A stretch of DNA of 24,786 bases from an uncultured Mollicutes bacterium (lineage in GTDB: Bacteria; Bacillota_I; Bacilli_A; Acholeplasmatales; JAEDCM01). The stretch covers positions 1 to 24,786 of the forward strand of contig CAMVDS010000015.1 of NCBI GenBank assembly GCA_947166335.1. The letters run 5' to 3'. A program made the translations under genes and the position numbers. Numbering within the stretch: position 1 is the stretch's first letter; each line of letters begins with the position of its first letter. This document shows, piece after piece, positions 12,603-20,930 of the stretch. The notes under the pieces were generated by a model. It had not been told where the DNA came from. It searched no databases and worked only from the letters and a program-made list of their open reading frames with translations.

Positions 12603-14696
12603 TTAAAACATTAATTCACCATAGCTTGGTACTGGCCAAATATTAGAATCAACAATTAATTCTAACTTGTCTATTGGATATCTTAAATTACCCATAATAG
12701 TGAATACTTCTTTTCTATAATACATAGCCTTTTTAGCATTATCTGTTTTAGTTTCAGCAATAGATATTTTTTCTTTTAAATTTTCTAAAGCTTTTTTAGC
12801 TTCAAGCAATAATGCTGATGTATCATCAAGCATTTTTTCAATGACTGATGTATCAGCTTCTTTAGAAGCATCTTTAATGTTATTAAGTGTTTTAGCTAAG
12901 TTATTCATATATTTGATAACTGCAGGAATATATTGTTTTGAAGCCATTTCTATCATTGTGTTAGCTTCAATATTTACAGTCTTTGAATAGTTATCATAAT
13001 ATATTTCAGCACGACTCTCTAACTCGCTCTTTTTATAAACATTATTTCTTTCCATTACTTCAATTGTATGTGGATCAATTAATGCTTTAATAGATTCTGC
13101 GAAGCTTGTTGCACAAGGTAGTCCTCTACGTTTTGCTTCTTTCTTCCATTCTTCTGTATAGTTGTTTCCATTAAAGATAATTCTTTGATGTGCTGTTAGG
13201 GTTTCTTTAATAACTTGTCTTACATCTTTCTTATTAATTAATACTTCATCAGCCATTTGTCTAATTGCATCAGCAACAGTACCATTAAGCATAATGTTTG
13301 TACAAGCAATAGAAATTGATGAACCTACCATTCTAAATTCAAATTTATTACCAGTGAAGGCAAATGGACTTGTTCTATTTCTATCAGTAGCATCTTTTCT
13401 AAATGTAGGAATAGTATCAACACCTGTATTTAATACATCGCCTTTTTTACTTGTTTTAGCTTCACCACTATTAATAATTTGATCAACTATATCACCAATT
13501 TGATCTCCTAGATATATTGAAAGGATTGCTGGTGGTGCCTCATGTCCTCCTAATCTAAAGTCATTACCTGGACCACTTGCAGCGTGTCTTAATAATAAGG
13601 CATTTTCATCTACCGCTTTAATAACAGCAGTTAAGAAGAATAAGAATTCCATATTTTCATGTGGTGCTTTACCTGGAGCAAATAAATTCTTTCCTGTATC
13701 AGTAATTAAACTCCAGTTGTTATGTTTACCACTACCATTTACACCATAGAATGGTTTTTCATGAAGTAAGCATTCCATATTATGATGTCTAGCTACTCTT
13801 TTTAATGTTTCCATGATTAATTGATTATGATCAATTGCAATATTTACAGGAGCATAAATAGGAGCTATTTCAAATTGAGCTGGTGCAGCTTCATTATGTT
13901 GAGTTTTCGCATAAACTCCCAATTTCCATAATTCGATATTTACTTCTTTCATAAACTCTAAAACATTTTCTCTAATAGTTCCAAAGTAGTGAGCTTCAAC
14001 TTCTTGTGTTTTAGGAGATTTAGCTCCAAATAATGTTCTACCTGTAAATACTAAATCTTCTCTCTTTAAGAATTTGTCTCTATCTACTAAGAAATATTCT
14101 TGTTCAGGCCCAACGGAAACAGTAATACTCTTACAGTTTTCATTAAATATTTCATTTAAAGCTCTAATAGTTTCTCTATTAATTGCTTTAATACTTCTTA
14201 AAAGTGGTGTCTTCTTATCTAGAGCTTCACCTGTATATGAACAGAAAATGGTAGGAATACATAAAGTAACTCCTTCTGAATAACTCTTTAAGAATACAGG
14301 AGATGTACAATCCCATGCAGTATATCCTCTTGCTTCAAATGTTTGTCTTAATCCTCCTGATGGGAAGCTTGAAGCATCTGATTCACCTTGAATTAATTCT
14401 TTACCTGAGAATTCTAAAATCATTTTATTGTTTTTATCTACTGACATAAAAGCATCATGCTTTTCAGCAGTTAATCCTGTCATAGGTTGGAACCAGTGAG
14501 TAAAATGTGTTGCTCCTTTTTCCATAGCCCAGTTTTTCATAGCACTAGCTACTTCATCAGCAATAGACAAATCTAATTCTTCTCTATTTTCAATTGTCTT
14601 TTTTAGTTTTAAATAAACTTCGTTTGATAAACGTTCTTTCATGACTTCATCATTAAAGACATTCTTTTCAAAATTATCAATTAAACAATTTGGCAT
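12603..14696 (-). CDS. glnN: Type III glutamine synthetase
   Basis: This enzyme condenses ammonia and glutamate with ATP. At 697 residues it belongs to the large GSIII (GlnN) class rather than the roughly 440-residue GlnA. Recognisable elements are H-W-F-Q-P-M-T-G at 67-74, the glutamate-rich S-V-G-P-E-Q-E-Y-F at 194-202, E-A-H-Y-F-G at 234-239, H-N-E-A-A-P-A-Q-F-E at 267-276, G-S-G-K-H-N-N-W-S at 321-329, and H-A-A-S-G-P-G-N-D-F-R-L-G-G-H-E at 371-386. A helical C-terminal region after about 550 is typical of the class. GGAGG seven bases before the ATG fixes the start; the longer frame to 14717 would contain this site. It is monocistronic, with its own promoter and terminator. Confidence 0.96.
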   Translation of the reverse strand: MPNCLIDNFEKNVFNDEVMKERLSNEVYLKLKKTIENREELDLSIADEVASAMKNWAMEKGATHFTHWFQPMTGLTAEKHDAFMSVDKNNKMILEFSGKELIQGESDASSFPSGGLRQTFEARGYTAWDCTSPVFLKSYSEGVTLCIPTIFCSYTGEALDKKTPLLRSIKAINRETIRALNEIFNENCKSITVSVGPEQEYFLVDRDKFLKREDLVFTGRTLFGAKSPKTQEVEAHYFGTIRENVLEFMKEVNIELWKLGVYAKTQHNEAAPAQFEIAPIYAPVNIAIDHNQLIMETLKRVARHHNMECLLHEKPFYGVNGSGKHNNWSLITDTGKNLFAPGKAPHENMEFLFFLTAVIKAVDENALLLRHAASGPGNDFRLGGHEAPPAILSIYLGDQIGDIVDQIINSGEAKTSKKGDVLNTGVDTIPTFRKDATDRNRTSPFAFTGNKFEFRMVGSSISIACTNIMLNGTVADAIRQMADEVLINKKDVRQVIKETLTAHQRIIFNGNNYTEEWKKEAKRRGLPCATSFAESIKALIDPHTIEVMERNNVYKKSELESRAEIYYDNYSKTVNIEANTMIEMASKQYIPAVIKYMNNLAKTLNNIKDASKEADTSVIEKMLDDTSALLLEAKKALENLKEKISIAETKTDNAKKAMYYRKEVFTIMGNLRYPIDKLELIVDSNIWPVPSYGELMF

Positions 14697-14728
14697 AATA
14701 ATACCTCCATAAATCATAATACATAAGT

Positions 14729-14737
14729 ATTATAACA
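14729..14737 (-). promoter_or_regulatory. Extended -10 promoter of glnN
   Basis: TGT-TATAAT on the minus strand, about 30 bases before the ATG. The -35 region is poor. The 207-base gap up to sufB otherwise holds only AT-rich DNA, an inverted repeat at 14815-14830 and the suf terminator. Confidence 0.65.
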
Positions 14738-14814
14738 CTTTTTAGAAAATAGGAAATACTATTTTTAAAAAATAAGCCTATTTTTTTACTTTAAAATGTT
14801 AATTTTAGGCAAAT

Positions 14815-14830
14815 GGATAATATTTTATCC
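14815..14830. repeat. Inverted repeat GGATAA-TATT-TTATCC upstream of glnN
   Basis: A perfect 6-4-6 inverted repeat about 80 bases upstream of the glnN -10. It does not match the TnrA/GlnR consensus (TGTNA-N7-TNACA). It could be an operator or a chance repeat. Confidence 0.3.
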
Positions 14831-14873
14831 GTTTTATATATGATTTAATAAAAGAAAGCTCAAAATATTTTTA

Positions 14874-14905
14874 AACAAAAAAAGCGAACTATTTATGGTT
14901 CGCTT
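14874..14905 (-). terminator. Terminator of the suf operon
   Basis: Perfect stem AAGCGAAC / GTTCGCTT (14882-14889 with 14898-14905) and a T run (14877-14883 on the minus strand). Two bases of the sufB stop (14904-14906) lie in the stem. Confidence 0.92.
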
Positions 14906-16307
14906 ATCCTATTGAATTAGTCATTTCAAGCTTGATTAATTGATTTAATTCTACAGCATATTCCATTGGAAGTTCTTTCGCAAATGGCTCAATGAAGCCC
15001 ATAACTATCATTTCTGTTGCTTCAGCTTTTGTTAAGCCTCTACTCATTAAATAATATAATTGTTCTTCATTTACTTTAGATACTGAAGCTTCATGTTCTA
15101 AGTATGAATCATCATTTAATACTTCATTTGTTGGAATAGTATCACTTGTTGATTTATCATCTAAAATAATAGTATCACATTCAACGTGACTCTTACTTCC
15201 TATGGCATTAGGTCCCATTTTAACTTGACCCCTGTAATTAACTTTACCTCCGCCACAGCAAATAGACTTTGAGATAATAGTTGAAGTTGATTTTTCACCT
15301 AAATGAATCATCTTAGCTCCTGTATCTTGGAATTGATTTGCTCCTGCAAAAGCAATAGTAATAGTTGTTCCTTTTGCTTTATATCCTTTTAAGATACATG
15401 CAGGATATTTCATATTTAGCCCACTGCCAATATTTCCATCAATCCATTCCATATGACCATTGTCCAATACAACTGCTCTTTTTGTTACTAGATTAACTAT
15501 ATTATTACTCCAGTTTTGAATAGTTGAATATCTACAATAAGCACTATTTTTAACAAATATTTCTACGACTGCCGCATGAAGCGAATCTTTAGAATATTTA
15601 GGAGCTGTACAACCTTCTACATAATTTAGATGTCCTTCATCTTCAACAATTATCATTGTACGTTCAAATTGACCCATTTGTTCAGAGTTAATTCTAAAAT
15701 ATGATTGAAGTGGTTTATCTATTTTTACTCCTTTAGGAATATAGATAAATGATCCACCGCTCCATACAGCTGTATTAAGTGCTGCATATTTATTGTCTGT
15801 ATAAGGAACTGCTTTACCCCAATATTCTTTTACAATCTCAGGATATAGTCTAACTGCGCTATCAGTATCGCAGAATAATACTCCTTGTGCTTCAAGTTCC
15901 TTCATTTGATTATGATAAACTACTTCACTTTCAAATTGTGTTGATACACCTGATAAATATTTTTGTTCTGCTTCAGGTATACCTAATTTATCAAATGTAT
16001 TCTTTATTTCTGTAGGTACATCATTCCAGTCTTTTTCAACTTTTTGACTGGATTTAATATAATATGTATAATCATCAAAATTGATGCCTGATAGATCTGG
16101 ACCCCAACTAGGGTTATTTAATTCTAGGAATTTATAGTATGCTTTTAGTCTTATATCAAGCATCCAATCAGGTTCATTTTTTGCTTTAGAAATATTTCTA
16201 ATAACCTCTTCATTTAAACCTTTTCCTGTATCATAGATATTCTTAGTATCAGTGGTGAAACCGTACTTATATTCACCAACAATATCTTTTAAATCTTTTT
16301 CACTCAT
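14904..16307 (-). CDS. sufB: SufB, Fe-S cluster scaffold subunit
   Basis: SufB is the scaffold of the SufBC2D complex where Fe-S clusters form. The 467-residue product has the N-terminal helical part (1-150) with E-P-D-W-M-L at 45-50, the beta-helix core, and the C-terminal region where S-H-V-E-C-D at 373-378 holds the essential cysteine (C377). The E-H-E-A-S segment (404-408) and [10 protein letters not shown] (416-425) follow. Length equals that of Bacillus SufB. A strong GGAGGATTAGT precedes the ATG. It is last in the sufC-D-S-U-B operon, one base after sufU. Confidence 0.98.
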   Translation of the reverse strand: MSEKDLKDIVGEYKYGFTTDTKNIYDTGKGLNEEVIRNISKAKNEPDWMLDIRLKAYYKFLELNNPSWGPDLSGINFDDYTYYIKSSQKVEKDWNDVPTEIKNTFDKLGIPEAEQKYLSGVSTQFESEVVYHNQMKELEAQGVLFCDTDSAVRLYPEIVKEYWGKAVPYTDNKYAALNTAVWSGGSFIYIPKGVKIDKPLQSYFRINSEQMGQFERTMIIVEDEGHLNYVEGCTAPKYSKDSLHAAVVEIFVKNSAYCRYSTIQNWSNNIVNLVTKRAVVLDNGHMEWIDGNIGSGLNMKYPACILKGYKAKGTTITIAFAGANQFQDTGAKMIHLGEKSTSTIISKSICCGGGKVNYRGQVKMGPNAIGSKSHVECDTIILDDKSTSDTIPTNEVLNDDSYLEHEASVSKVNEEQLYYLMSRGLTKAEATEMIVMGFIEPFAKELPMEYAVELNQLIKLEMTNSIG

Positions 16308-16308
16308 A

Positions 16309-16734
16309 CTAATCCTCCTCTATGCCTTTTTTAATAGCTTTCCAAGAAAGACCAGCACATTTTATCCTTGCAGGGAATTTAGATACACCTTGATAAACAA
16401 TGGCATCCATTAATTCTTCATCATCTACTTCTTTGCCAGTAAGTAGATCTAAGAATTCTTGAATTAATTCTTTTGCTCTTTCAACAGTCTTACCCATAAT
16501 AACATCCGTCATAACTGATGCACTAGACATACAAATTGAACAGCCATGTCCATCTTGTTTAATATCTTTTATAATTCCATCTTCTACTATAAATTGAACA
16601 GTTATATCATCACCGCAGCTAGGGTTATTAAGGTGAACCTTCTTATATTTATCGTTATCTAATAAACCCTTATTATGTGGATATTTATAATGTTCCATTA
16701 TTACTTGTTTATATAAAGATTCTAAATCGTCCAT
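16309..16734 (-). CDS. sufU: SufU, zinc-dependent sulfurtransferase
   Basis: SufU takes persulfide sulfur from SufS and passes it to the scaffold in Gram-positive SUF systems. The 141-residue protein has the zinc site of the family: C40 and D42 in N-P-S-C-G-D-D, C65 in G-H-G-C-S-I-C, and C126 in R-I-K-C-A-G-L. The insertion between 95 and 115 that separates SufU from IscU is present. AAGGAG overlaps the end of sufS, 12 bases away, so coupling is likely. Confidence 0.97.
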   Translation of the reverse strand: MDDLESLYKQVIMEHYKYPHNKGLLDNDKYKKVHLNNPSCGDDITVQFIVEDGIIKDIKQDGHGCSICMSSASVMTDVIMGKTVERAKELIQEFLDLLTGKEVDDEELMDAIVYQGVSKFPARIKCAGLSWKAIKKGIEED

Positions 16735-16746
16735 AATAACTCCTTT

Positions 16747-17943
16747 CTAGAAACTCTTAAAGAAGTCTCTTGCTTCTATTACGCTACTTACAAATTTATC
16801 TACATCATTATAATCATTATAAATATAGAATGAACATCTAATAGTAGAGAATTGTCCTAAGAACCTAGTAATAGGTTGTGCGCAGTGGAAGCCTGCTCTA
16901 ATACATACATTATTCTTATCAAATATGCTTGCTGCATCATGTGGATGAACACCATCTATATTAAATGTTATTAGACTTGAATCTAAATTGTTATTATAAA
17001 TAGTTATACCACTAACAGATTTTAGCTTATCTAAGGCATATTTCTTTAATTCTAATTCACGTTCTTTTATCTTATCTAGACCTATTTCTTCTATGAAATC
17101 AATGGCATCCTTTAAAGCAATTACTTCACTAATTAAAGGTGTACCTGTTTCAAATTTATATGGCGCATCTTTAAACGTCATTTCATATTCAAATACATCT
17201 TGAGCCATATCTCCACCGAATTCTACTGGTGGCATTTTTTGTAATAAATCATACTTTCCATATAAAACGCCTACTCCTGATGGTCCAAACATTTTATGCC
17301 CTGAAAAGCTTAAGAAATCACAATCTAAGTCTTTTACATCTACTTTCATATGTGGTACGCTTTGAGCTCCATCAACGCTAACAACTGCACCAACTTCATG
17401 AGCAAGCTTGCATATTTCTTTAATTGGGTTAGTATAGCCAAGTACATTGCTTACTTGATTAATAGCTACTACTTTTGTTTTCTTTGTTAATACTTTTTTA
17501 AAGTTTTCTATTGTTACTTTACCATCTTCTGTAAGAGGAATATATACTATTTTTGCATTCTTTCTTTTACAGACATTTAGCCATGGCATAAATGATGAGT
17601 GATGTTCTTGAATAGTAGTAATTATTTCATCACCTTCATTAATAAAATCCATATAGCTATTTGCTACTAGATTTAAGGATGCAGATGCACCTCTAGTAAA
17701 GACGATTTCTTCTTCTTTAGCATTAATGAATTTAGCAACAGTTCTTCTACTTTCTTCATATAGATCAGTTGCTTCATAACTTAATTGATAAACTCCTCTA
17801 TTAACATTAACACAAATGTTATTATAATAGTAATCTATTTTATCAATTACTTTTTTGGGTTTTAAACTTGATGCGGCACTATCTAAATAAACTAGAGATT
17901 TATTGTTATTAAAAATAGGGAAATATTTTTTATAATCTATCAT
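16747..17943 (-). CDS. sufS: SufS, type II cysteine desulfurase
   Basis: This PLP enzyme removes sulfur from cysteine for Fe-S assembly. The 398-residue product shows H-H-S-S (114-117), D-G-A-Q-S-V-P-H (191-198), the PLP lysine K217 in S-F-S-G-H-K-M-F-G-P-S-G, and the persulfide cysteine C354 in R-A-G-F-H-C-A-Q-P. The arginine of T-I-R-C-S-F-Y (R369) is where the substrate-binding R-A-S of the family lies. It overlaps the sufD stop by four bases (ATGA) and lies upstream of sufU. Confidence 0.98.
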   Translation of the reverse strand: MIDYKKYFPIFNNNKSLVYLDSAASSLKPKKVIDKIDYYYNNICVNVNRGVYQLSYEATDLYEESRRTVAKFINAKEEEIVFTRGASASLNLVANSYMDFINEGDEIITTIQEHHSSFMPWLNVCKRKNAKIVYIPLTEDGKVTIENFKKVLTKKTKVVAINQVSNVLGYTNPIKEICKLAHEVGAVVSVDGAQSVPHMKVDVKDLDCDFLSFSGHKMFGPSGVGVLYGKYDLLQKMPPVEFGGDMAQDVFEYEMTFKDAPYKFETGTPLISEVIALKDAIDFIEEIGLDKIKERELELKKYALDKLKSVSGITIYNNNLDSSLITFNIDGVHPHDAASIFDKNNVCIRAGFHCAQPITRFLGQFSTIRCSFYIYNDYNDVDKFVSSVIEARDFFKSF

Positions 17944-18683
17944 AATCTATCGTCCTGTAATTTAAGGATTTCATCCTTTAATTCTTCGTTAGATAAACTG
18001 CTTAGTATAGGAGATAAAAATCCCTTTATAATAAGCATTTCTGCATCTTTCTTAGATATTCCTCTACTCATTAGATAGTATAATCCTTCTTCATCAATTT
18101 TTCCTATTGCAGCACCATGATTTGCGGACACATCAAATTCATCTATTAATAATACTGGCATTACTTTAATCTTCGCATCATTTGTTAAAATAATCCCACG
18201 GCTCTTTTGAACACAGTTGGAATTGCTCATTCCTTTTTTTATTTTTCCTATAACATCTACATCAATTTTAGCTTTATTACTTGTAATATAATTTTCAATT
18301 TTAGATGTAGTATTTTTAGCATTATGATATACTTCTATTTTTTCTTTATCATCGTTATCTTTCATCATAATAATAGATTTAACATCTATATTAGATTCTT
18401 CATCATTTAAATATATTTTTAAATCTTTATTTCCACCATTAAAATTAGCTAAAACCATATTTAGATTATTATTTTTAGCTAATTTTATTTCTTTATTTGA
18501 TGAATTAGACAAATCAATAGAAATATATTTAATACTACTATTATTTTCAAATTCAATTTTTATATTTCTATTTTTATCATTTTTTTCTATTAAACTAGCA
18601 TTTATGTTCTCTTTAACTAAAATGTTTATATCAGTGTCATTTGGAATTAAATATTCTTTATTTTCATTAATTATTAAATCCAT
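17940..18683 (-). CDS. sufD: SufD-like scaffold subunit, short form
   Basis: SufD pairs with SufB and SufC in the SUF scaffold. This version has 247 residues, against roughly 430 in Bacillus, and lacks the N-terminal helical domain. The first 130 residues are low-complexity, N/K-rich beta-strand sequence. The conserved C-terminal half is present: L-L-I-D-E-F-D-V-S-A-N-H-G-A-A-I-G at 178-193, with the histidine (H189) that serves as a cluster ligand in the family, then [12 protein letters not shown] at 198-209, paralogous to the same stretch of SufB. The ATG overlaps the sufC stop (TAATG) and has only a weak ribosome binding site, so translation is probably coupled. Position between sufC and sufS makes the assignment firm. 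Confidence 0.88.
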   Translation of the reverse strand: MDLIINENKEYLIPNDTDINILVKENINASLIEKNDKNRNIKIEFENNSSIKYISIDLSNSSNKEIKLAKNNNLNMVLANFNGGNKDLKIYLNDEESNIDVKSIIMMKDNDDKEKIEVYHNAKNTTSKIENYITSNKAKIDVDVIGKIKKGMSNSNCVQKSRGIILTNDAKIKVMPVLLIDEFDVSANHGAAIGKIDEEGLYYLMSRGISKKDAEMLIIKGFLSPILSSLSNEELKDEILKLQDDRL

Positions 18684-19489
18684 TATTTCTTTTCTACCTT
18701 ATTAGCACATACACCTAAAATGTTTGCGTTTTTAGGTTCATATTCATCTTTAATACCTAATTCCTTCTTAACCCAGTCGTATCCTTCCTTATCAATCTTT
18801 TCGATTAATTCAGGACCTCCTGTTTTAACGATCTTTCCTTTAATTAAAATATGAACATAATCTGGTTTAATATAATCTAATAATCTTTGGTAGTGAGTGA
18901 TAAGTAGGCAGCCAAAATCTTCGTTAACCATTGAACTAACATTTTCACCTACTATTTTTAAAGCATCAACATCAAGTCCTGAATCTATTTCATCTAAAAT
19001 AGCAAAGCTTGGTTTAAGCATCTTCATTTGTAGTATTTCGTTTTTCTTCTTTTCTCCACCAGAAAAACCCTCATTTAAATATCTATGAGGCACATCACTA
19101 GCCATATTTAATTCTTTAATAGCTTTATCATATTCTTTAATAAATTTATATAAAGGCATATTTTCTTTATGCTTAATAGCAGCTCTAATAAAATCTGAAT
19201 TTGTTACTCCTGGAATTTCAGAAGGATATTGCATAGCAATGAATAAACCTTTTCTTGCTCTTTCATCTACTTCTAAATTAGTAATATCTTCTCCATCCAA
19301 GACGATATTACCACCAGTAATAGTGTATCTAGGGTTACCCATAATTGCACTTGATAAAGTAGTCTTACCAGCACCATTTGGCCCCATGATAGCATGGACT
19401 TCTCCAGTCTTGATTTCTAAGTTAATTCCTTTTAAGATTTCTAGCCCTTCAATGCCTGCATGAAGGTCAGTAATTTTTAATGTTCTCAT
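18683..19489 (-). CDS. sufC: SufC, ATPase of the SUF complex
   Basis: SufC is the soluble ABC-type ATPase that drives shape changes of SufB-SufD. The 268-residue product has Walker A G-P-N-G-A-G-K-T at 36-43, the Q-loop region Q-Y-P at 87-89, the signature F-S-G-G-E-K-K-K at 142-149, Walker B I-L-D-E-I-D-S at 164-170 and H199 of the switch. A tail of about 15 residues (P252-K268) extends past the usual end. I chose the ATG at 19487-19489 because GGAGTGGAAAAG precedes it; the longer frame to 19543 runs through the promoter. First gene of the operon. Confidence 0.97.
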   Translation of the reverse strand: MRTLKITDLHAGIEGLEILKGINLEIKTGEVHAIMGPNGAGKTTLSSAIMGNPRYTITGGNIVLDGEDITNLEVDERARKGLFIAMQYPSEIPGVTNSDFIRAAIKHKENMPLYKFIKEYDKAIKELNMASDVPHRYLNEGFSGGEKKKNEILQMKMLKPSFAILDEIDSGLDVDALKIVGENVSSMVNEDFGCLLITHYQRLLDYIKPDYVHILIKGKIVKTGGPELIEKIDKEGYDWVKKELGIKDEYEPKNANILGVCANKVEKK

Positions 19490-19508
19490 CTTTTCCACTC
19501 CACTTCGA

Positions 19509-19543
19509 TTTATAATTATAAAATAATTATTATTCATTTGCAA
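19509..19543 (-). promoter_or_regulatory. suf operon promoter with an overlapping palindrome
   Basis: -35 TTGCAA (19538-19543), 17-base spacer and perfect -10 TATAAT (19515-19520) on the minus strand. The palindrome TTTATAATTATAAA (19509-19522) covers the -10. It resembles a shortened PerR/Fur-type box but lacks the 7-1-7 spacing, so any iron or peroxide control is unproven. Confidence 0.65.
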
Positions 19544-19549
19544 ATAATA

Positions 19550-19588
19550 TGATAATAAAAATAAAAATGGCTTTTTTTAGCCATTTTT
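19550..19588 (-). terminator. Terminator of the tetR-type gene
   Basis: Perfect 10-bp stem AAAAATGGCT / AGCCATTTTT (19563-19572 with 19579-19588) with a T-rich tail on the minus strand. The stop codon of the TetR-type gene (19577-19579) lies at the loop edge. Confidence 0.9.
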
Positions 19589-20116
19589 TTTCTTTACTCC
19601 TAATACTTTTTCAAGCATAAACAAAGTCATTTCATCAATAGATTCTTTTGCTCCATGTTGAATCCAACTCATGCATACTGAATAGAATGCAGATATTTTA
19701 GATACATGCTCATATCTAATAAATGGAGATTCATCAAATAGTTTTGATTTTAAACTCTTATTCTTTTCTTCCATTTTATAGAATATAATTATTAAATTAT
19801 TTGATAAGACATCTGTGAAGTTTTTTCTTTTATCATAAATATTTGATAAGACTTTATGAACTTCATCATGCCATGCATTATAATCTCCACTTACAAGTAA
19901 TGGTTGAATTAGATCATTAAAGCTTACTAAATAATCTTCTGCGATGCAATCTAATACTTCATCAAAACTATTAAAATTTCTATAGAACGATGCTCTAGCA
20001 ACTTTTGCTCTTTCAGTTAATTCTGATATTTTAATTTCAGCTACGCTTTTTTCTCCAAGCAAATCTAAAACTGCCTCACATATTCTCTTTTTAACTGCTG
20101 ATTTTTTCTTTTTCAT
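19577..20116 (-). CDS. TetR/AcrR-family transcriptional regulator
   Basis: The 179-residue protein starts with the TetR DNA-binding domain: a basic N-terminus, then helix-turn-helix I-S-E-L-T-E-R-A-K-V-A-R-A-S-F-Y-R-N-F at 30-48, with the typical S-F-Y-R-N-F recognition helix end. The rest (60-179) is the helical ligand-binding/dimer domain, too variable to name a ligand. It is the last gene of the acyltransferase/glycosyltransferase cluster, 60 bases after the PlsC-like gene, and has its own promoter containing a palindrome, suggesting autoregulation. It could control the cluster, the nearby suf operon or genes elsewhere. GGAGG 8 bases upstream fixes the start. Confidence 0.92.
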   Translation of the reverse strand: MKKKKSAVKKRICEAVLDLLGEKSVAEIKISELTERAKVARASFYRNFNSFDEVLDCIAEDYLVSFNDLIQPLLVSGDYNAWHDEVHKVLSNIYDKRKNFTDVLSNNLIIIFYKMEEKNKSLKSKLFDESPFIRYEHVSKISAFYSVCMSWIQHGAKESIDEMTLFMLEKVLGVKKKNG

Positions 20117-20141
20117 ATGAAAGCCTCCATATCAATAATTT

Positions 20142-20176
20142 ATACAAATTGTATCATGTTTTTTAAAAATCTTCAA
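20142..20176 (-). promoter_or_regulatory. Promoter and putative operator of the tetR-type gene
   Basis: -35 TTGAAG (20171-20176), 17-base spacer ending in TGA, and -10 TACAAT (20148-20153) on the minus strand. The perfect palindrome ATACAA-A-TTGTAT (20142-20154) contains the -10, as expected of a self-repressing TetR regulator. Confidence 0.6.
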
Positions 20177-20929
20177 TTAATTTATATCTAAATCATATTT
20201 AATATTATAAGTTTTTTCATATAAATCTACAAGTTCTTTCATAACTCTTTTTCGTAAATCTTCTTTTTGACTATTATTATCTAAGTCTTTGTTTCTATAT
20301 ATTGGCTTTAAAATATTTAAAGTAAAATGATTTTTTTCATCAAAAGTTATGAATAGTGGTACAACAGGCTTATCATATTTTACAGCATAATGATATGCGC
20401 CAACCTTATGTGGTCTAGGTTTTTTATACAGAGGCCACATTGAACCTTCTGGATAAATTAAAATTGATGTTTTATGTTCTAAATAATATTTAACAGCTTC
20501 ATTAAATTTTTTCATTCCACCATAATTATCACTTAAAGGCATCATACCACCACTACGCATCCAATTACCAAATCTTCCTTTTTGATTATTAAATGGTGCA
20601 GCGACAATTCTAAGTTTCTTTTTTAAAGATCTTCTTATTACTAAGCAATCAAATATATCAACATGATTTGATACAAAAATAGCATTCTTTATTCCTTTTA
20701 AGTTTTCCTTACCTTTTACCTTAATACCATATTTATGTTTTAAATGATAACTATAAGGCTTTATAACAAATAGATTGTTGAAAAAATCGCCTAATTTAGT
20801 CTTTATCCCTTTTCTTAAATAATTATATGTCTCATCAACAACATAACAATTTGAGAGGTCAGGATCATTTATATGTGCATCAAAAGTTTTATTCTTTTCG
20901 CACTCTTTTATTTTCTCTTCAATAGTCAT
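20177..20929 (-). CDS. PlsC-like acyltransferase 1
   Basis: PlsC-family enzymes move an acyl chain onto a glycerolipid or other acceptor at the membrane. The 250-residue product has the catalytic H-x4-D motif N-H-V-D-I-F-D (H89, D94), the substrate-binding Y-P-E-G at 159-162 and a following P-V-V-P-L-F (188-193). No membrane helix is evident. An 80-residue N-terminal extension precedes the domain. The segment Y-P-E-x3-W-P-x-Y-x-K-x-R-P at 159-172 is shared with the second acyltransferase of this cluster (22959-23732), so the two are paralogues of one subfamily. It starts one base after the GT2 gene stop. The acceptor is unknown; acyl-glycerophosphate or a glycolipid are possible. Confidence 0.88.
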   Translation of the reverse strand: MTIEEKIKECEKNKTFDAHINDPDLSNCYVVDETYNYLRKGIKTKLGDFFNNLFVIKPYSYHLKHKYGIKVKGKENLKGIKNAIFVSNHVDIFDCLVIRRSLKKKLRIVAAPFNNQKGRFGNWMRSGGMMPLSDNYGGMKKFNEAVKYYLEHKTSILIYPEGSMWPLYKKPRPHKVGAYHYAVKYDKPVVPLFITFDEKNHFTLNILKPIYRNKDLDNNSQKEDLRKRVMKELVDLYEKTYNIKYDLDIN

Positions 20930-20930
20930 T

